64,000 bases of DNA from Imbricaverruca yamaguchii (Eukaryota; Arthropoda; Thecostraca; Neoverrucidae). The translations under genes were made by a program, and so were the position numbers. Positions 1 through 11,689 of this stretch are shown piece by piece. Where the stretch lies: assembly GCA_034440575.1 (NCBI GenBank), contig JAOTOL010001469.1, positions 1,066,501-1,130,500 on the forward strand. Reading direction: 5' to 3'. The notes beneath the pieces were generated by a model that did no database searches, was not told the DNA's origin, and saw nothing but the letters and a program-made list of their open reading frames with translations. Each line of letters opens with the position of its first letter. Positions within the stretch are counted from its first letter, which is position 1.

Positions 1-53
1 CTTCGTGTGCTGACGCGGTCGGCCCTCTGCTGGGCGCAACCATTCCTCGAATG

Positions 54-65
54 TGTATGTGTATG

Positions 66-112
<47 letters not shown>

Positions 113-116
113 CTGT
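54..116. repeat. TA/TG compound microsatellite
   Basis: A run of TA dinucleotides followed by a run of TG dinucleotides. The 125 bases after it and the stretch from 345 to 602 show nothing recognisable. Confidence 0.95.
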
Positions 117-240
117 GTCGGGTACCCAAGTTACGATAGCCATTATATGCTAAGGAAGATGTAACTTCTGGGTTTTTGCAGTTTAGGGGCTCATCAACTG
201 GTATATCACGCCCACCGTACCTAATCGAGAAATTTCATGT

Positions 241-346
<106 letters not shown>

Positions 347-602
347 TGTGAAAATTGTCATGTGCACTTGAGAGGATACCATGAAGAGCATGTAATTGAT
401 GAGTGCAGTGTGTGATATTGCGTACATGCTTTGTGTTATATGTACCTGAGGTGTGGAATCAGCAAAGTGTGGATTGTCTGAGGAATGTTTGATATCTGGT
501 TATGACCTGCAAAGATGCATGCTACTATGTCTAGTCATTTTGCGCTTGCGTCTTAGCACGATTACATGTGGATGTGCCCACTGATATTTCCGTGCTGTGA
601 TA

Positions 603-1951
603 CTTTAAGACGATTATACAAATTAACCAAATGCTTATATTAAGTAAGATAGAATCACAAGTACGTCTGCGTTTTGGGCATGGCCATTCTTCAGGGACAA
701 AGTATATACACAGCCATTTTAGACACAGGGTTTGTAGCACATGCTTTATGTATTAGGCAGTCCATTATTGACTGAAGTGTTTTTATCCTCACCCAAGTCC
801 AAGTATCTGCTATATTTAAATACCAACATGACAGTAGACATTGCAACAAGTACATATGATGTGACTAACGGAATAATGTTCGTGGTTTCCCTAGATAATT
901 ATCCTGTACCTACTGTACTTGGAAGTGTTCGCATGTGGTGATGGACCCGTAAGTGAATACGTCACTGAGTGAGTGAGTGAGTGAGTGACGAAGTATTGAG
1001 TGAGCACGTATCTGGGAGGGTGAATTAACTGGGTGAGTGATTGTGCTGGTTGGTGATCACGGACCGGATAAGTCGGCAAGTGCAGGTAATGTATGTACAG
1101 TGTGATGCTGTATAGGGAACTGGTTTTATGAAGGACCATGAAGCCTCCATTGTGGTCAGTGGTGACTTTTTCAATGGATTCCGCAATTTTTCGTTCTGCC
1201 ATGTCTTTACAAATCTGTAAGATTGTGATGCTGAGCGTAGTAGATGGTGCAACTCTGAGCATCACAAGCCAACGGATTTGTAAAGACAGCAGAACTAAAA
1301 ATTGCAGAATCCAATGAAATCAGGAACAAAAAGGCACCCCTAAGCACAATGGTAGCTTCATGGACCATCCTAAAACCAATTCCCTATATAGCATGATACT
1401 GCATGCTCACTTGCACTCGCCGACTTATTCACTTCGTAATCACTCACCAGCACAATCACCCACCCTATCATTCGCCTAGAAGTTCACTCACCCACCAGGT
1501 ACGGACTCACCCACTAACTCGTCACTCACACGTACACTTACTGACGTATTCACTCGCTCGTTCATGCACACAGGAGAACACGAGTGCAGTAGACGATGAC
1601 GCATCATGGATATGCAGGCATATAGTGTATATGGGAGATATATAGGGAAGTTGTCTAGGGAAGCCATGAACATTAGTACTGTAACGATCGGATCATATGT
1701 ACTTGTCGCCATGTCCGTTGCTGGGTTGGTATTTAAATAATGCCGATGCTTGGACTTGACAATTAAAACCATTTTGTCAATATTGGTGGACAACCTGATC
1801 CATAAAGCGTATGCTACAACGCATGTGCTTAAGATGTATTTGTGTATGTACTCTTTCTCTGAAGAAGGGTCATGCTCGAAATCTATCGGGCCAATTTGTG
1901 ATTATGCTTTACTTAATATTAGAATTTGGTTACTTTGCATAATCGTCTTGC
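603..1951. repeat. Large imperfect palindrome (foldback-like element)
   Basis: The left arm (about 603-1237) is the imperfect reverse complement of the right arm (about 1255-1951). Matching blocks lie in mirror order: the segment around 610-640 pairs with 1920-1950, the one at 700-760 with 1800-1850, the one at 790-830 with 1725-1760, the GAGT/ACTC-rich blocks near 960-1060 with 1410-1560, and the centre at 1190-1237 with 1255-1290. Only about 17 bases separate the arms. No transposase reading frame is visible. The motif CTGAAGAAGG near 1860 resembles the tail signature of some Penelope-like elements, but nothing else supports that origin. Confidence 0.85.
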
Positions 1952-2799
1952 ATTCAACAATGTTTAGTACAACTCTCCGAAACATTATCAACTGTGATAT
2001 TTTCTCCTAAATGTTTCCTTTTCTGAGCTGGACATCAGGGACCCCGTTCCCCAGTGTATATACATGTAGTGAAATCATGCTATGACTTGGAACATACCGC
2101 ATGCTTCATGAGCCCAGTTCCCAATCATGCTGTTGCAATACATTGTTATATTGTTTTTTAAACAGCTGGTGTTTTTAATCGGCGTTTGGCGACGGCATTA
2201 TTATCGACAGTACAGCGAATTACGTGGATATTGTCTGAGCCACCACATTATATGGTGGTCCCTTCACGTATTATTTGTGCCTTTCCATTGCCGTCATGCA
2301 TTGGTATCTGAATCGTTTTAAAAAATCAACATCATTGGAAGTATAAATGTGTTAACTCAAATCAACATCCTTGCGATCAAGAATATGTTGCTGCAAATGA
2401 GTCTGACTCCGTTGATATGCATCTCCAACTGAACCCATAATGTTCAGCTCCTGTCGGGCTGTCATAGTTCCGAGGCACAAGGACAAAACGTCTGGACGTC
2501 TGTCGATTGTATGACACAAGCACAAGGACGTCTGTCGATTTTTACATTCACTGTCGATTGTATGATCATCAATTCTATTGGGTTTTGATGGCCACGACTG
2601 GGATGCACGGACCATGTCAGTCACACCTGACGTGTGAAACGAGGGACGCGTTCCTGAAACCATTCAATTTGATCCTGCGTCAACGTTCACTGGTAAGTAT
2701 CGATAACAGACTTAAGGAAGACCTGCTATCTCGGCTTACCCACGCCTTCAAGATTCGTCGCGCCCCCTTGATTTCCACCACTGGAAAGATATATAAATT
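1952..2799. other. Unassigned stretch
   Basis: I see no convincing gene or known repeat. A 220-codon plus-strand frame starts at 2507, but it runs through a dispersed repeat and into the terminal repeat of the next element, so I do not call it a gene. Confidence 0.5.
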
Positions 2800-2890
2800 T
2801 GGGGGCGCTGCCGCGTGCTGTTCGTCCGCTATCCGCGAAAAACCTGACGGGGGCGCGGTTGAAGACCCCCCGAGACGGGACGGGTTAAGC
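2800..2890 (+). repeat. Dispersed repeat, copy 1 (GC-rich)
   Basis: This segment contains GCGAAAAACCTGA and the run AAGACCCCCCGAGACGGGAC. It recurs in reverse complement at 45105-45205 with high similarity, including the shared core TATCCGCGAAAAACCTGA. It is therefore an interspersed repeat, although it reads as part of an open frame. Confidence 0.85.
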
Positions 2891-3015
2891 ATGCTCGACC
2901 CACTCCCGCTCAACGACGCCCCTTCAAGGACATGGCTCCTTCTCGATGACACTTCCTTGCTGTCCCTCGGCTCATTCTCCACCAATGTGTCAGCGCTCCT
3001 CCCCAGACATGCTAC

Positions 3016-4410
3016 TGTAGGGGTGGCGGCTCTGCCGTCGGTGGGGTGTGTGGGGTGTGGGTGGGGTGAAATGGGATGGGGGTGTATGGGTGTATGGGTG
3101 TGTGGGTGTGTGGAATGTATTCGTGATGTGAACTGTGTGTTACAATGTGTCTTACAATGTGACCTCTAGCGTGTTTTATCTGTTGCTAACCTCACTTAAA
3201 CTCGACTGAGTGGTATGGGTGTGTGAAATGTGTTTTAGATAGTGTGTGTGTGAAGGGGTGTGGACAAGTTATTCTTGATGCAGCCTAAGCTAAACTGAAA
3301 CTGTCAGTGGTGTATTATGTTGTTTTTCAACGCCAATTGCACCACACATCCCCAAACCCCAGCCGTCGTGATGTTGGTTTGAGTTGCCGTCCCTAACACG
3401 AATTTATATATGTGCGAGGTCAAAGTTTTGGGAACACCATATAGGTAAGTGAGAGTCTTTAGCCAGATTATAATGAATACGTTGCATGAGAGAATTGATG
3501 ACAATTAAATTTGTCATTGGTTTGAATGACATGTCCGTGTTGGGACTTTTTGGACGCTAGTAGTAGTATAATTTTGTGCAATGTTCCGCACGAAATAGGT
3601 GCCTGTGTTGAGCCCAAAGCGGCTTCCGCTGATCCTTAAATCTACCTACTCACGTTCATTCCCCTCATTCACTTCACATTCGCTCGCCCCATTCATGCTC
3701 TCCTTATCAATTAATTAATTGCTTGGTCCCCAAATTTAGCTCCCGACCCCCCCTATGAGACAGGTCGCTCTCAGCAATGAATTTGGTGAGAAGGCAGAAG
3801 CTGCGGGAGAGAATTTAGGTTGGTTTGGTGGGAAAGAGGATGACACGCCAGAAGTTTAGCACTCACATTTCCGATGGTGAGTGGCGAGTGGCCTTGGCTG
3901 AGTGCTTCCTCTCCTTCATCAGAAAACTCAGCCATCTGGCCACCGGTGGACGGCCCTCAGGCGCCGCGCGTGGTCCAGACCCTTCTCCCTGCGTCTCTCC
4001 TTCCTTTCTCCCCCTCCGTCCTGTTCTGTTCTGTTCTCTTGAACCTGCAATTGCTCCGCCTCTTTTTTTTCTCTACCCACTCTCAGGACTTTGGGGTGAG
4101 TTCGCGCTTTCTGATTCGTGGAGTATTCTTCTGGCTTGGGTGGCGACGGATCTAGGTCAGGGCACCGACCTCACGGGCCGATGTCCCTTCTTCCGGGGTG
4201 CTTGCACCACCGGTACCCTCGCGGAGGTGCCGAGCCGTTATTTGCGCTCGCCGTGTTGTTTGTCGGCCCGTTTGATCTTGGGCGCCGGCGCAACTAGCAT
4301 GTGTGCGTGTTGATGGAACAGCCGCTTTGATGTAGGCGCCGGCGCCACACGCGTTTTCACCCCACCCACACCCCACACACCCCACCGACGGCAGAGCCGC
4401 CACCCCTACA
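3016..4410. mobile_element. Non-autonomous DNA transposon-like element with perfect 56-bp TIRs
   Basis: Bases 3016-3071 and 4355-4410 are exact reverse complements over 56 bases. Each starts TGTAGGGGTGG at the outer end and ends GGGTGAAA at the inner end. Each terminus is flanked outside by CTAC (3012-3015 and 4411-4414), consistent with a 4-bp target-site duplication. The interior (about 1.28 kb) has no transposase-like reading frame; it holds GT-rich sequence near 3075-3130 and a GC-rich block near 4130-4340. Identical termini suggest recent activity, presumably mobilised in trans. The superfamily is not determined. Confidence 0.75.
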
Positions 4411-4414
4411 CTAC

Positions 4415-4800
4415 ATTTCTCATTGCTTGAACCAAGACACGAGATTTCTCACAAACCCAGGGGTGGATATCCTTATATTCAGGAAATATTTCCACACTGA
4501 ATAAAGATCGTAAATTACAATTAGCAGAGTACGAAAACTTAGGTCAGGACCCCCCACCCCCGATCGACCTGCGGGATCCCCGGACACAAGGCTTACGTAT
4601 TATTGCGGGAGGGGTGCTCGAAAGGCCCATAATATTTAGGCCCCAGTAGGACTGTGCTTGACAAACCCATGGCCTGTAGAGTTGCAGAGGAATAATCTGC
4701 TGTGCGTGCAGACGCAACCGTTTTTTTTCCGTTTTCACAGTTTTGCACAGTTCACTAAATATATCCGAGGTGTTGTGTAATACGTCCTCTTATGTTTGCT
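4415..4800. other. Unassigned stretch
   Basis: No gene, RNA or repeat is recognisable. Confidence 0.4.
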
Positions 4801-4804
4801 CATG

Positions 4805-5300
4805 ATACTCAGGGTGCCGAGCTCCACCAGTATGCTGGCTTTCATGATATTCCACTGGTATGAATGAAGTATTAATTTAGCTTGACGTGCAGTTTGCCAT
4901 TGATGTTTTGCTTTTAATCGCTGCATACACACCGGGAAATATGTTGGCCCAATAATCCAGCTGTTCATGGACGCCCTTGTCAGCTTTCATGCTCATGATC
5001 GTCAGCGCATCCTGGACTATATGTGTGGCAATCTTGAAATAATTATGAGAGTTCGACCTTAATGATTCCGACTTTGACCTTGAGTAATTCGGCTGTTTAC
5101 GAACGCTCCTCTTAGCCTGTATGCTCATGATAATCAGTGCATCAGCAATTTTGAAAGAAATCTAGACGAGGCCGATCTCGATGGTCTTTGATCATTGTCC
5201 CCGGATATCTCAGTGCTTTTTTTTGTGATAGGGCTTCTTGAATATGCTCACGATAATCAGTGAACCAAGCTAAACTGGTAGATTTTCGGATAAATGCATG
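4805..5300 (+). repeat. Long-period repeat, copy A
   Basis: The order of landmarks is GCTCCACCAGTATGCT, then ACGTGCAGTTTG, then TTTTAATCGCTGCAT, then ATCCAGCTGTTCATG, then CTTTCATGCTCATGAT. The same order recurs in the same orientation at 6658-6990 and again at about 7460-7860. It lies immediately left of the 16-bp array. Confidence 0.75.
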
Positions 5301-5334
5301 GCAGATATACCTAAGTAAATGTAAGTAAGCAAAT

Positions 5335-6650
5335 GCACGTGTGCACAAAGGTACGTATGACAAATGTACGCAAAATATGTCAGCACAAACGTACGCACGC
5401 GCAAATGTACGTTTGCGTAACCGAGATATATCACTGATGATATTTGAATGTATGTACGTGATCCAAAAGTAAATAATCGCAGATATACGTGAACGCAAAT
5501 GGACGTAAGTGTAACCATACGTATGCGCAAATGTACGTAAGCGCAAAAGTACGTTAACGTAAATGTATGTAAGCGCAAATGTACGTATGCGCAATCATAT
5601 GTCTGAGGAGATGTACGAATGCGCAAAAGTACGTAATCACAAATGTACGTATGCGTGATTGCAAATATGCGTAAGCGCAAAAGTATGTCAGAGCAAATGC
5701 ATGCAGGCATATTTGGACGTAAGCGCAAACTTACATAAGACAGATGAACGTAAGTGCAGATGTACGAAAGCGCAAAAATACTCATGGCAAATAGATTTAT
5801 GGCAGATGTACACAAGAGCAAATATGCGCATGGTAAAGGTCCATAAGCGAATGTACGTAAGCGCAAATGTGCGTATGGCATACGCACCCAACCAAACGTA
5901 TGAAAACGTAAAGATACGTATGCGTAACTGTACGCGCATTGGCTTATACATATACTTACTTTTACGTACATGTGCGTTTACATACTTGTACGTTTACGTA
6001 AATTTACTCTTATATGCTTTTATTCTTACATACATTTGCACTTACGTATATTTGCCCATACGTACCTTTGCACATACGCTCATTTACGCATACGTGCTTT
6101 TGAAGATTATGCACATTTCGCTTACGTACATTTGGGCATGCGTACAATGTCACATGTCTGCATTTGCTCTTAGGTACATTTGTGCTTGCGTACATCTGCG
6201 CATACGTACATTTGTGCATGCATACATTTGTGTATATGTACCCTTGCTCTGACGTGCCTTTGCTCCTTCGTACGTCGTGCCTTTGCCATACACACTAAGT
6301 GCGTACGTACATTTACGCATGCGTGCAGTTGCACATCCGTACATTTGCGCTTGCGTACATTTGCGCATACGTACATTTGTACATGCGTACATTTACGCAT
6401 ACGTACATTTGCCATATGCACTTTTGCGCTTGCGCATATTTACGTACATGTTATGCACGTACATTTGCGTTTCCGAACATTTGGGCATGCGTATTTGCAC
6501 TTCCGTACATTTGCGTACACATACATCTGTCATGCGTACATATGCGCTTACTTACGATTCCTATAAGTACATCTATGCCTACATACAATTGCTTCGGTAC
6601 ATTTCAGTATGGACATCTGCCACGCATACATTTGCTTTACGTGCATTTGT
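5335..6650. repeat. 16-bp degenerate tandem array that inverts at its centre
   Basis: From about 5335 to 5940 the unit reads like GCGCAAATGTACGTAA with a 16-base period. From about 5945 to 6650 the array carries the reverse complement, like TACGTACATTTGCGCA. The repeat is therefore arranged as two opposed arms of about 600-700 bases. All long reading frames here, on both strands, are translations of this array. Confidence 0.85.
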
Positions 6651-6654
6651 CCGT

Positions 6655-7900
6655 TTACCGTACCAGTATGCTCGTTTTCACGATATTCCCCCTGTAAGAA
6701 TCAAATTGCAATGTTGCTTGATGTGCAGATTGATATTCGCTTTGTGCTATTAATCGCTGCATCTGCACACCCACAAAAGTTTGGACACAAATAATCCAGC
6801 CGTTTATGAACGACCATCTTGGCTTGAATGCCTATGAGTGTCAGTTCATCCTAGACTAAATGTGTGCCACTTTTGAAGGAATTATAAGGAGTCCTACCCC
6901 AATGACCACGCCCTCTTAGCTTTTATGCTGATGATGGTCAGTGCATCAATTACACCGCGTGTACAAACTCTGAAGAAAATCTGAATAGTCCGACGTCAAT
7001 GACCCCGACCTTTAACACTGAATAGCTCAACTGTTTAGCAACGCCGCCTTAGCATTCATGCCCATGGTCGTCAGTTAATCCTGGACTACATGTGTGCCAT
7101 TAACAAAATATATCAGTGGTCTGACCCCAATGATCGCGACCTTTGATCTTGAATAACTCAGTTGTTCATGAACACCCCTCTTAGCCTTTGTGCTCATGAT
7201 GGTCCATGCATCAATTATGACTATTGCACCAATTTTTAAGGGAATATGAAGAATCCAACCTCAATGACTCTAACCTTTGACGTTGCATATCTCAGCTGAT
7301 CATAAACGCTCCTCTTAGCTTGTATGCTCATGTAATTAGTGTATCGAGTACTACCCATGTGCTAATTTCGAAGGAAATCTCGATGATCTTTGACCTTTGA
7401 TCATGAATATCTCAGTGGTGTTTTGCAATGCGGCTTCTTGATTGTGCTCACGATAATCAGTGTACCGAGCTCCACCAGCATGCTCGTTTTCACGATGTTT
7501 CACATGTAGGGATCGAATATCAATATAACATGACGTGCAAGTTTGAAAAAAGTGTTGTTTTTAATCGCTGCATTGGTCCAGGTTAATTTTTTCAGAAGTT
7601 TTGATACACATAATTTTGCTTTTTATGAACGTCCCTTCAGCTTTTATGATCATGGTCGTAAATGCATCCAAGAGTACATTTGTGCCCATTTTGAATGAAT
7701 TCTGGGGAGTACACGATCTGAATGACCCATATGTTTTATCTGGAATATCTCGGCTGTTTAAGGGCGCACTGCTTAGCTTTTATAGTCATGATGATCAGTT
7801 AATCCAGTACTATATGTGTACCAATTTTGAAGCAATTCTGAAGAGTTTGTATTTCTTAGATATTCGGCGAATTTGCGAGCTGAATATGCATATGAATATG
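6655..7900 (+). repeat. Long-period repeat, copies B and C with about 140-bp subrepeats
   Basis: Copy B (from 6658) and copy C (from about 7460) repeat the landmarks of copy A at 4805-5300 in the same orientation. Between them (about 6880-7450) a subrepeat of about 140 bases recurs, marked by the forms CAGTTGTTCATGAACACC and CTTAGCCTTTGTGCTCATG. The 103-codon frame at 7601 lies inside this repeat and is not called as a gene. Confidence 0.7.
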
Positions 7901-8685
7901 TCGCCACTTTGACGAATTTTATGCAGGCCGGAACTAAACCGGCGGCATTCTTTTGTTTGGGGACACTTGGCTTTTTTCTAGGCAAAAAATATCTTCAACT
8001 TGTTGAGAATTTCCCGACTGATGAATTTGGTAGCCTTTTTGAAGCACACAGCAAATGCGGCCTGCCATCTGTCGGCACGCAAGTAAACTCTGGTGCCTGA
8101 ACTATATCAACTGAATATAGCAATAATCGTTATTTTTCGCTGACAACTGGGCCATACTAGGGTATAAATAAGTAATATGTGGATAAATACCTAAGTGTCA
8201 AAAACAACCAACATCTCAATGCTTTCTCTCACAAAAGAGTCTTCCCGCTGCCCTCTAGATTGCAGCGAGGCTGATGCTAAGCATATCTTACAGATATCTC
8301 CCATTGATCAACACACTTCTATGTCCTCCAAGAATAACTGAATATAGTTGGATATTGTTATTTATTACCACCAGATTGATGCCCTAAGCAAAGCTTAAGC
8401 GATCATTTCTCAGTCCCAGGACGACAACTTCGCGAAGGTGAAAACAAGAAGTGCGTTGCATTGGTTTTCTGATTGGAATCATAGGAATTTTCGATTTTTT
8501 TCTAACATTTGGTGCTGGCTGCAAAGCACCTGTCAAACAAGCTAAAATAACAACTTGTTCGCGAATAAATTCACGCGCCTGGGATTTCGACCGCTATTTT
8601 GTCACAGTGGCCCTATCGAAATGAAACGATTAGTGATCAACTGAATTATCCCGTGGAGGGGCCTAATCTACCACTATCCTTCCTG
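7900..8685. other. Unassigned stretch
   Basis: AT-rich unique-looking sequence with no gene or repeat I can recognise. Confidence 0.4.
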
Positions 8686-8689
8686 ATTC

Positions 8690-10850
8690 GTCGGATTTCA
8701 GCCATAACTCCCCCACCAAATTCTACGGCTTTATTTTGGTATCCCTTGAAAAATAAACTCACATTGCTGAAATTAAACCTATTCCACAACAACCGGATCG
8801 GTATCCGAAAATGTCAAGCTGAAGCCCTCCAAAATTAGGAGGGATTCCCAAAAAATCTACGTCAGGGTCAGTAAAGTGGCTCTGGAGCACAGAACACATT
8901 ACCAGAGGCCTTCACAAATTGTGTACGCCGCCTAAAAACATACCGAATCTCGAAAAAATCAAGATGGGATACAAATACATGGCGCCGGGGTCTCTAAATG
9001 TCGGGCCGGAATTCGGACTTTTGAGAGAGACCAAATCAGAAACGATCCACAAAAATCGCATTGAGCCCAGAAAACTAGCGTTGGGTACCTGGAACCACAC
9101 GCCTGGGAGCGATAAGTCAGGCTGGGACACAAAAAAAATCGCTCCGAAGCCCCACAACCGAACTAGGGCCCACAAATGTGCGTCAGAAGCCCCAAATAAA
9201 CACAGCGGGACCCCAAGAGCACAACGGGGGGCGAAAATACAACTGACGCTCTAAAGCACACAATCTCCCAAAAATTGACAGGGTCTTAAAACATGCGTTG
9301 CGAACCTAAATAAACATACATGGAGCTTTAAAAAGTACACTGGAAGCTCTTACGGCACGCAGGGACCATGCTAACGCACAAGGGTCTGAAAAAGTGGCTG
9401 GAACGACACAAAAGGCAAAATGGTTCCAAATCGAACAAAAGGACCAGGGGCTAAATAAGCACATCGGGATCTTCTAAAACGCCCTGACACGTAAAAATAT
9501 TATCGGTTCCCTAAAACGAGCAGGAGTTTAGAAAATGTATTAAACCCCCACCTTGAATTTAAAATATATTACCCATCACTTTGAAATGTAAAGTTTCCCA
9601 ATTTCAGGCATCTCAGTTCATATCACCCGGTCGCCACGACGCCAACGTCTGTGTACGTGCACACTCATTTTGCACATTCTGCGCATTCGCAACACTTCGT
9701 ACGATGCTGCGGTTTCTGGTAGGCCTTCTGCCTTTTGCTAATTACTGTCACATGCTAAACTTGCGCCATATTTAACGTGCTGCAATGCTTAGTATGGGCG
9801 CTCGCTGCGAGAAGTCTAGTAGTTAAATCCGATCATTAATTTCCTACCTCCTACATTTTCTGGTAGCTATGAAATGCAAATTCCGCTCAGCTTTGACGCA
9901 CTTGATATCTTTGCTGCTATCCTCCCACAATGGCTGTCGAACCGAGGCCCTTCCTCAGTGTTCTTTGTTGGACCCGCTGCGTCTTTCTGCGCAGCGGCCT
10001 AATGCACTTTCGAAACCCTTCCTCGTTTCAGTGTGTTGTTGCCTTTTTGGACACCGATAATTTTTCTTAACGCGTCATGGCGTTTTCGAAGATCCCGATG
10101 TCTTCATGTAACGCCCGGTGCTTTTGTTCGTTTTGGAACCATGTTGGCATGTTGCCATTTGCGGTCTCGGCCTCTTTTGCAGGACCTGGTGCGTCCTTAT
10201 GACCTCTGTGTGCCATAAGAGCTTCTTGTGTATTTTTTTAGAGGTCCAGGTATGTTTATTTATGACTGCAACGCATGCATTAAGGCCCTGTCGCTTTTTG
10301 GGAGACTATGTGCGTTTTGGAGGGCCAGTTGTATTGTCGGCCCCCGTTATGCTCTTAGGTTCCTGTTGTGTTTTTTTTGGGCTTCTGACGCACAGTTGTG
10401 GTGCTCCAGTACGATTTTTTGGCTTCAGTGCGGTGCTTCTTAGTCCCAGCGCGATTTATCGCGCCCAGGCGCGTGGTTCCGGGGACCCAACGCCAGTTTC
10501 CTGGGCTCAACGAGATTTTTGTGGATTTTTGTTGTAAATTCCGAATCCCGGCCTGATTTTCAAGTCCCTTACGCCACGTTTTTGCATCTCACCTCGATTT
10601 TTTAGATGCGGTATGTTCTTCACTGTCATACGCAATTTGTGAAGGCATCTGGTTGCATGTTCGGCGTTCCAGAGCCATGTTCTTGAACAGGAAATTCATT
10701 TTGTTAAATCCATTCTTATTTTGGAAGGCTCCAGCTTTATTTTTTTTGGATACCGATTTGGTTTTTGTGGTCACACTGTTCTTACGTGTGGGCCTAAACG
10801 CCAATTTTGTGGAGCTTCGACGGGACTACCGATGGAAATTGTGGGTCCCG
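8690..10850. repeat. Large inverted repeat built of short degenerate repeats (foldback-like)
   Basis: The left arm (about 8690-9520) and right arm (about 10045-10850) are reverse complements in mirror order. Examples: GGATACCGATTTGG near 10748 pairs with the complement near 8795; CAATTTGTGAAGGC near 10633 with 8910; the GGTTCC..CCCAACGC block near 10475 with 9090; GCTTCTGACGCACA near 10380 with 9180; ATGTTTATTTATG near 10252 with 9310; TCGAAGATCCCGATG near 10086 with 9470. The spacer 9520-10045 has no convincing gene. Each arm is made of roughly 30-40-base units with recurring CGCGATTTTTGGG-like cores. Confidence 0.85.
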
Positions 10851-11665
10851 AGCGCGATATTTTGGGGGACAGATTTGAGTTTGTGGGGAGTGTTGTACTT
10901 AGCTGTTGCCCCAACGCGATTTCGGCGGTTCCTATTGCAAGTTTTCGAGCCACGGAACGAATTTTCGGGGCCCGAAGTACTTATTTGGAGACCCCTGCGC
11001 GAATTCTGGTGGACCGACGCGAATTTTGGTGACCCCAACGCGAGTTTTGGAGCCCGGCACGATTCTTGAGAGTGTATGCCTCAGGATAGAGGAGGAATTT
11101 TCCCCTTTGATATGCCACTGTGGCCACTGAAGCAGTATATTTTTGCCTCAGAGTGACATTCCGGTAAAAATTTATTTTTGGAGCAGCTGCGACTTTTGGG
11201 GCCCGGCGCGCCCTTCTAGGCCTCCAGGGTGATTTTCAAGGGCTGCGACGCGATTTTTTTATATAGTCCAATGTGATCTTTTGGGCCCCGATGTCATTTT
11301 CTTGGATCCCAGGCTCGAGCTTTAGCTGCCTCGACACTTTTTTGGGTCTAAAACGTTTTAGGGGTTTGGCATCATTTTTGGGCCCCAGAGTTGGAGTGTT
11401 TTTTTTGTTGTGTTTTTGTGTGTTTTTGTGAGTGTTTTTCAGAGTTTGACCCATGTCCGGAGTGTTTTTCGTTGCTCTGTCTTCATTTGTTTTGGTCTCA
11501 TTGAGACTGTTGTGGAATGGTACGACCCGTCGTTCCACTATATTTATTTTCATGGTCCGGCCATAAATTTTTGGTACACCCAGGCTCGGCGTGACTTTCA
11601 GGGTCCTCGGCCGGATTGTTTTGGTCCATGCCGTAAATTTGAAACACCCCGGCACGACTTTTACC
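10850..11665 (+). repeat. Continuation of the same degenerate repeat family
   Basis: Units of the type CCCCAACGCGAGTTTTGGAG continue in the right-arm orientation to about 11660 without a mirrored partner on the left. The open frames on both strands here are translations of the units. Confidence 0.75.
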
Positions 11666-11689
11666 ATCTCTTAGGGGTTTCTTGCAAAT

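Noticed and set aside
2507..3169. 220-codon plus-strand open frame
   Set aside because: It crosses a dispersed repeat (2800-2890) and runs into the 56-bp TIR of a transposon-like element; no domain recognised.
5270..6753. Several overlapping frames of 80-233 codons on both strands
   Set aside because: All are translations of the 16-bp array; open in several frames at once with repetitive Ala/Tyr/Leu/Arg content.
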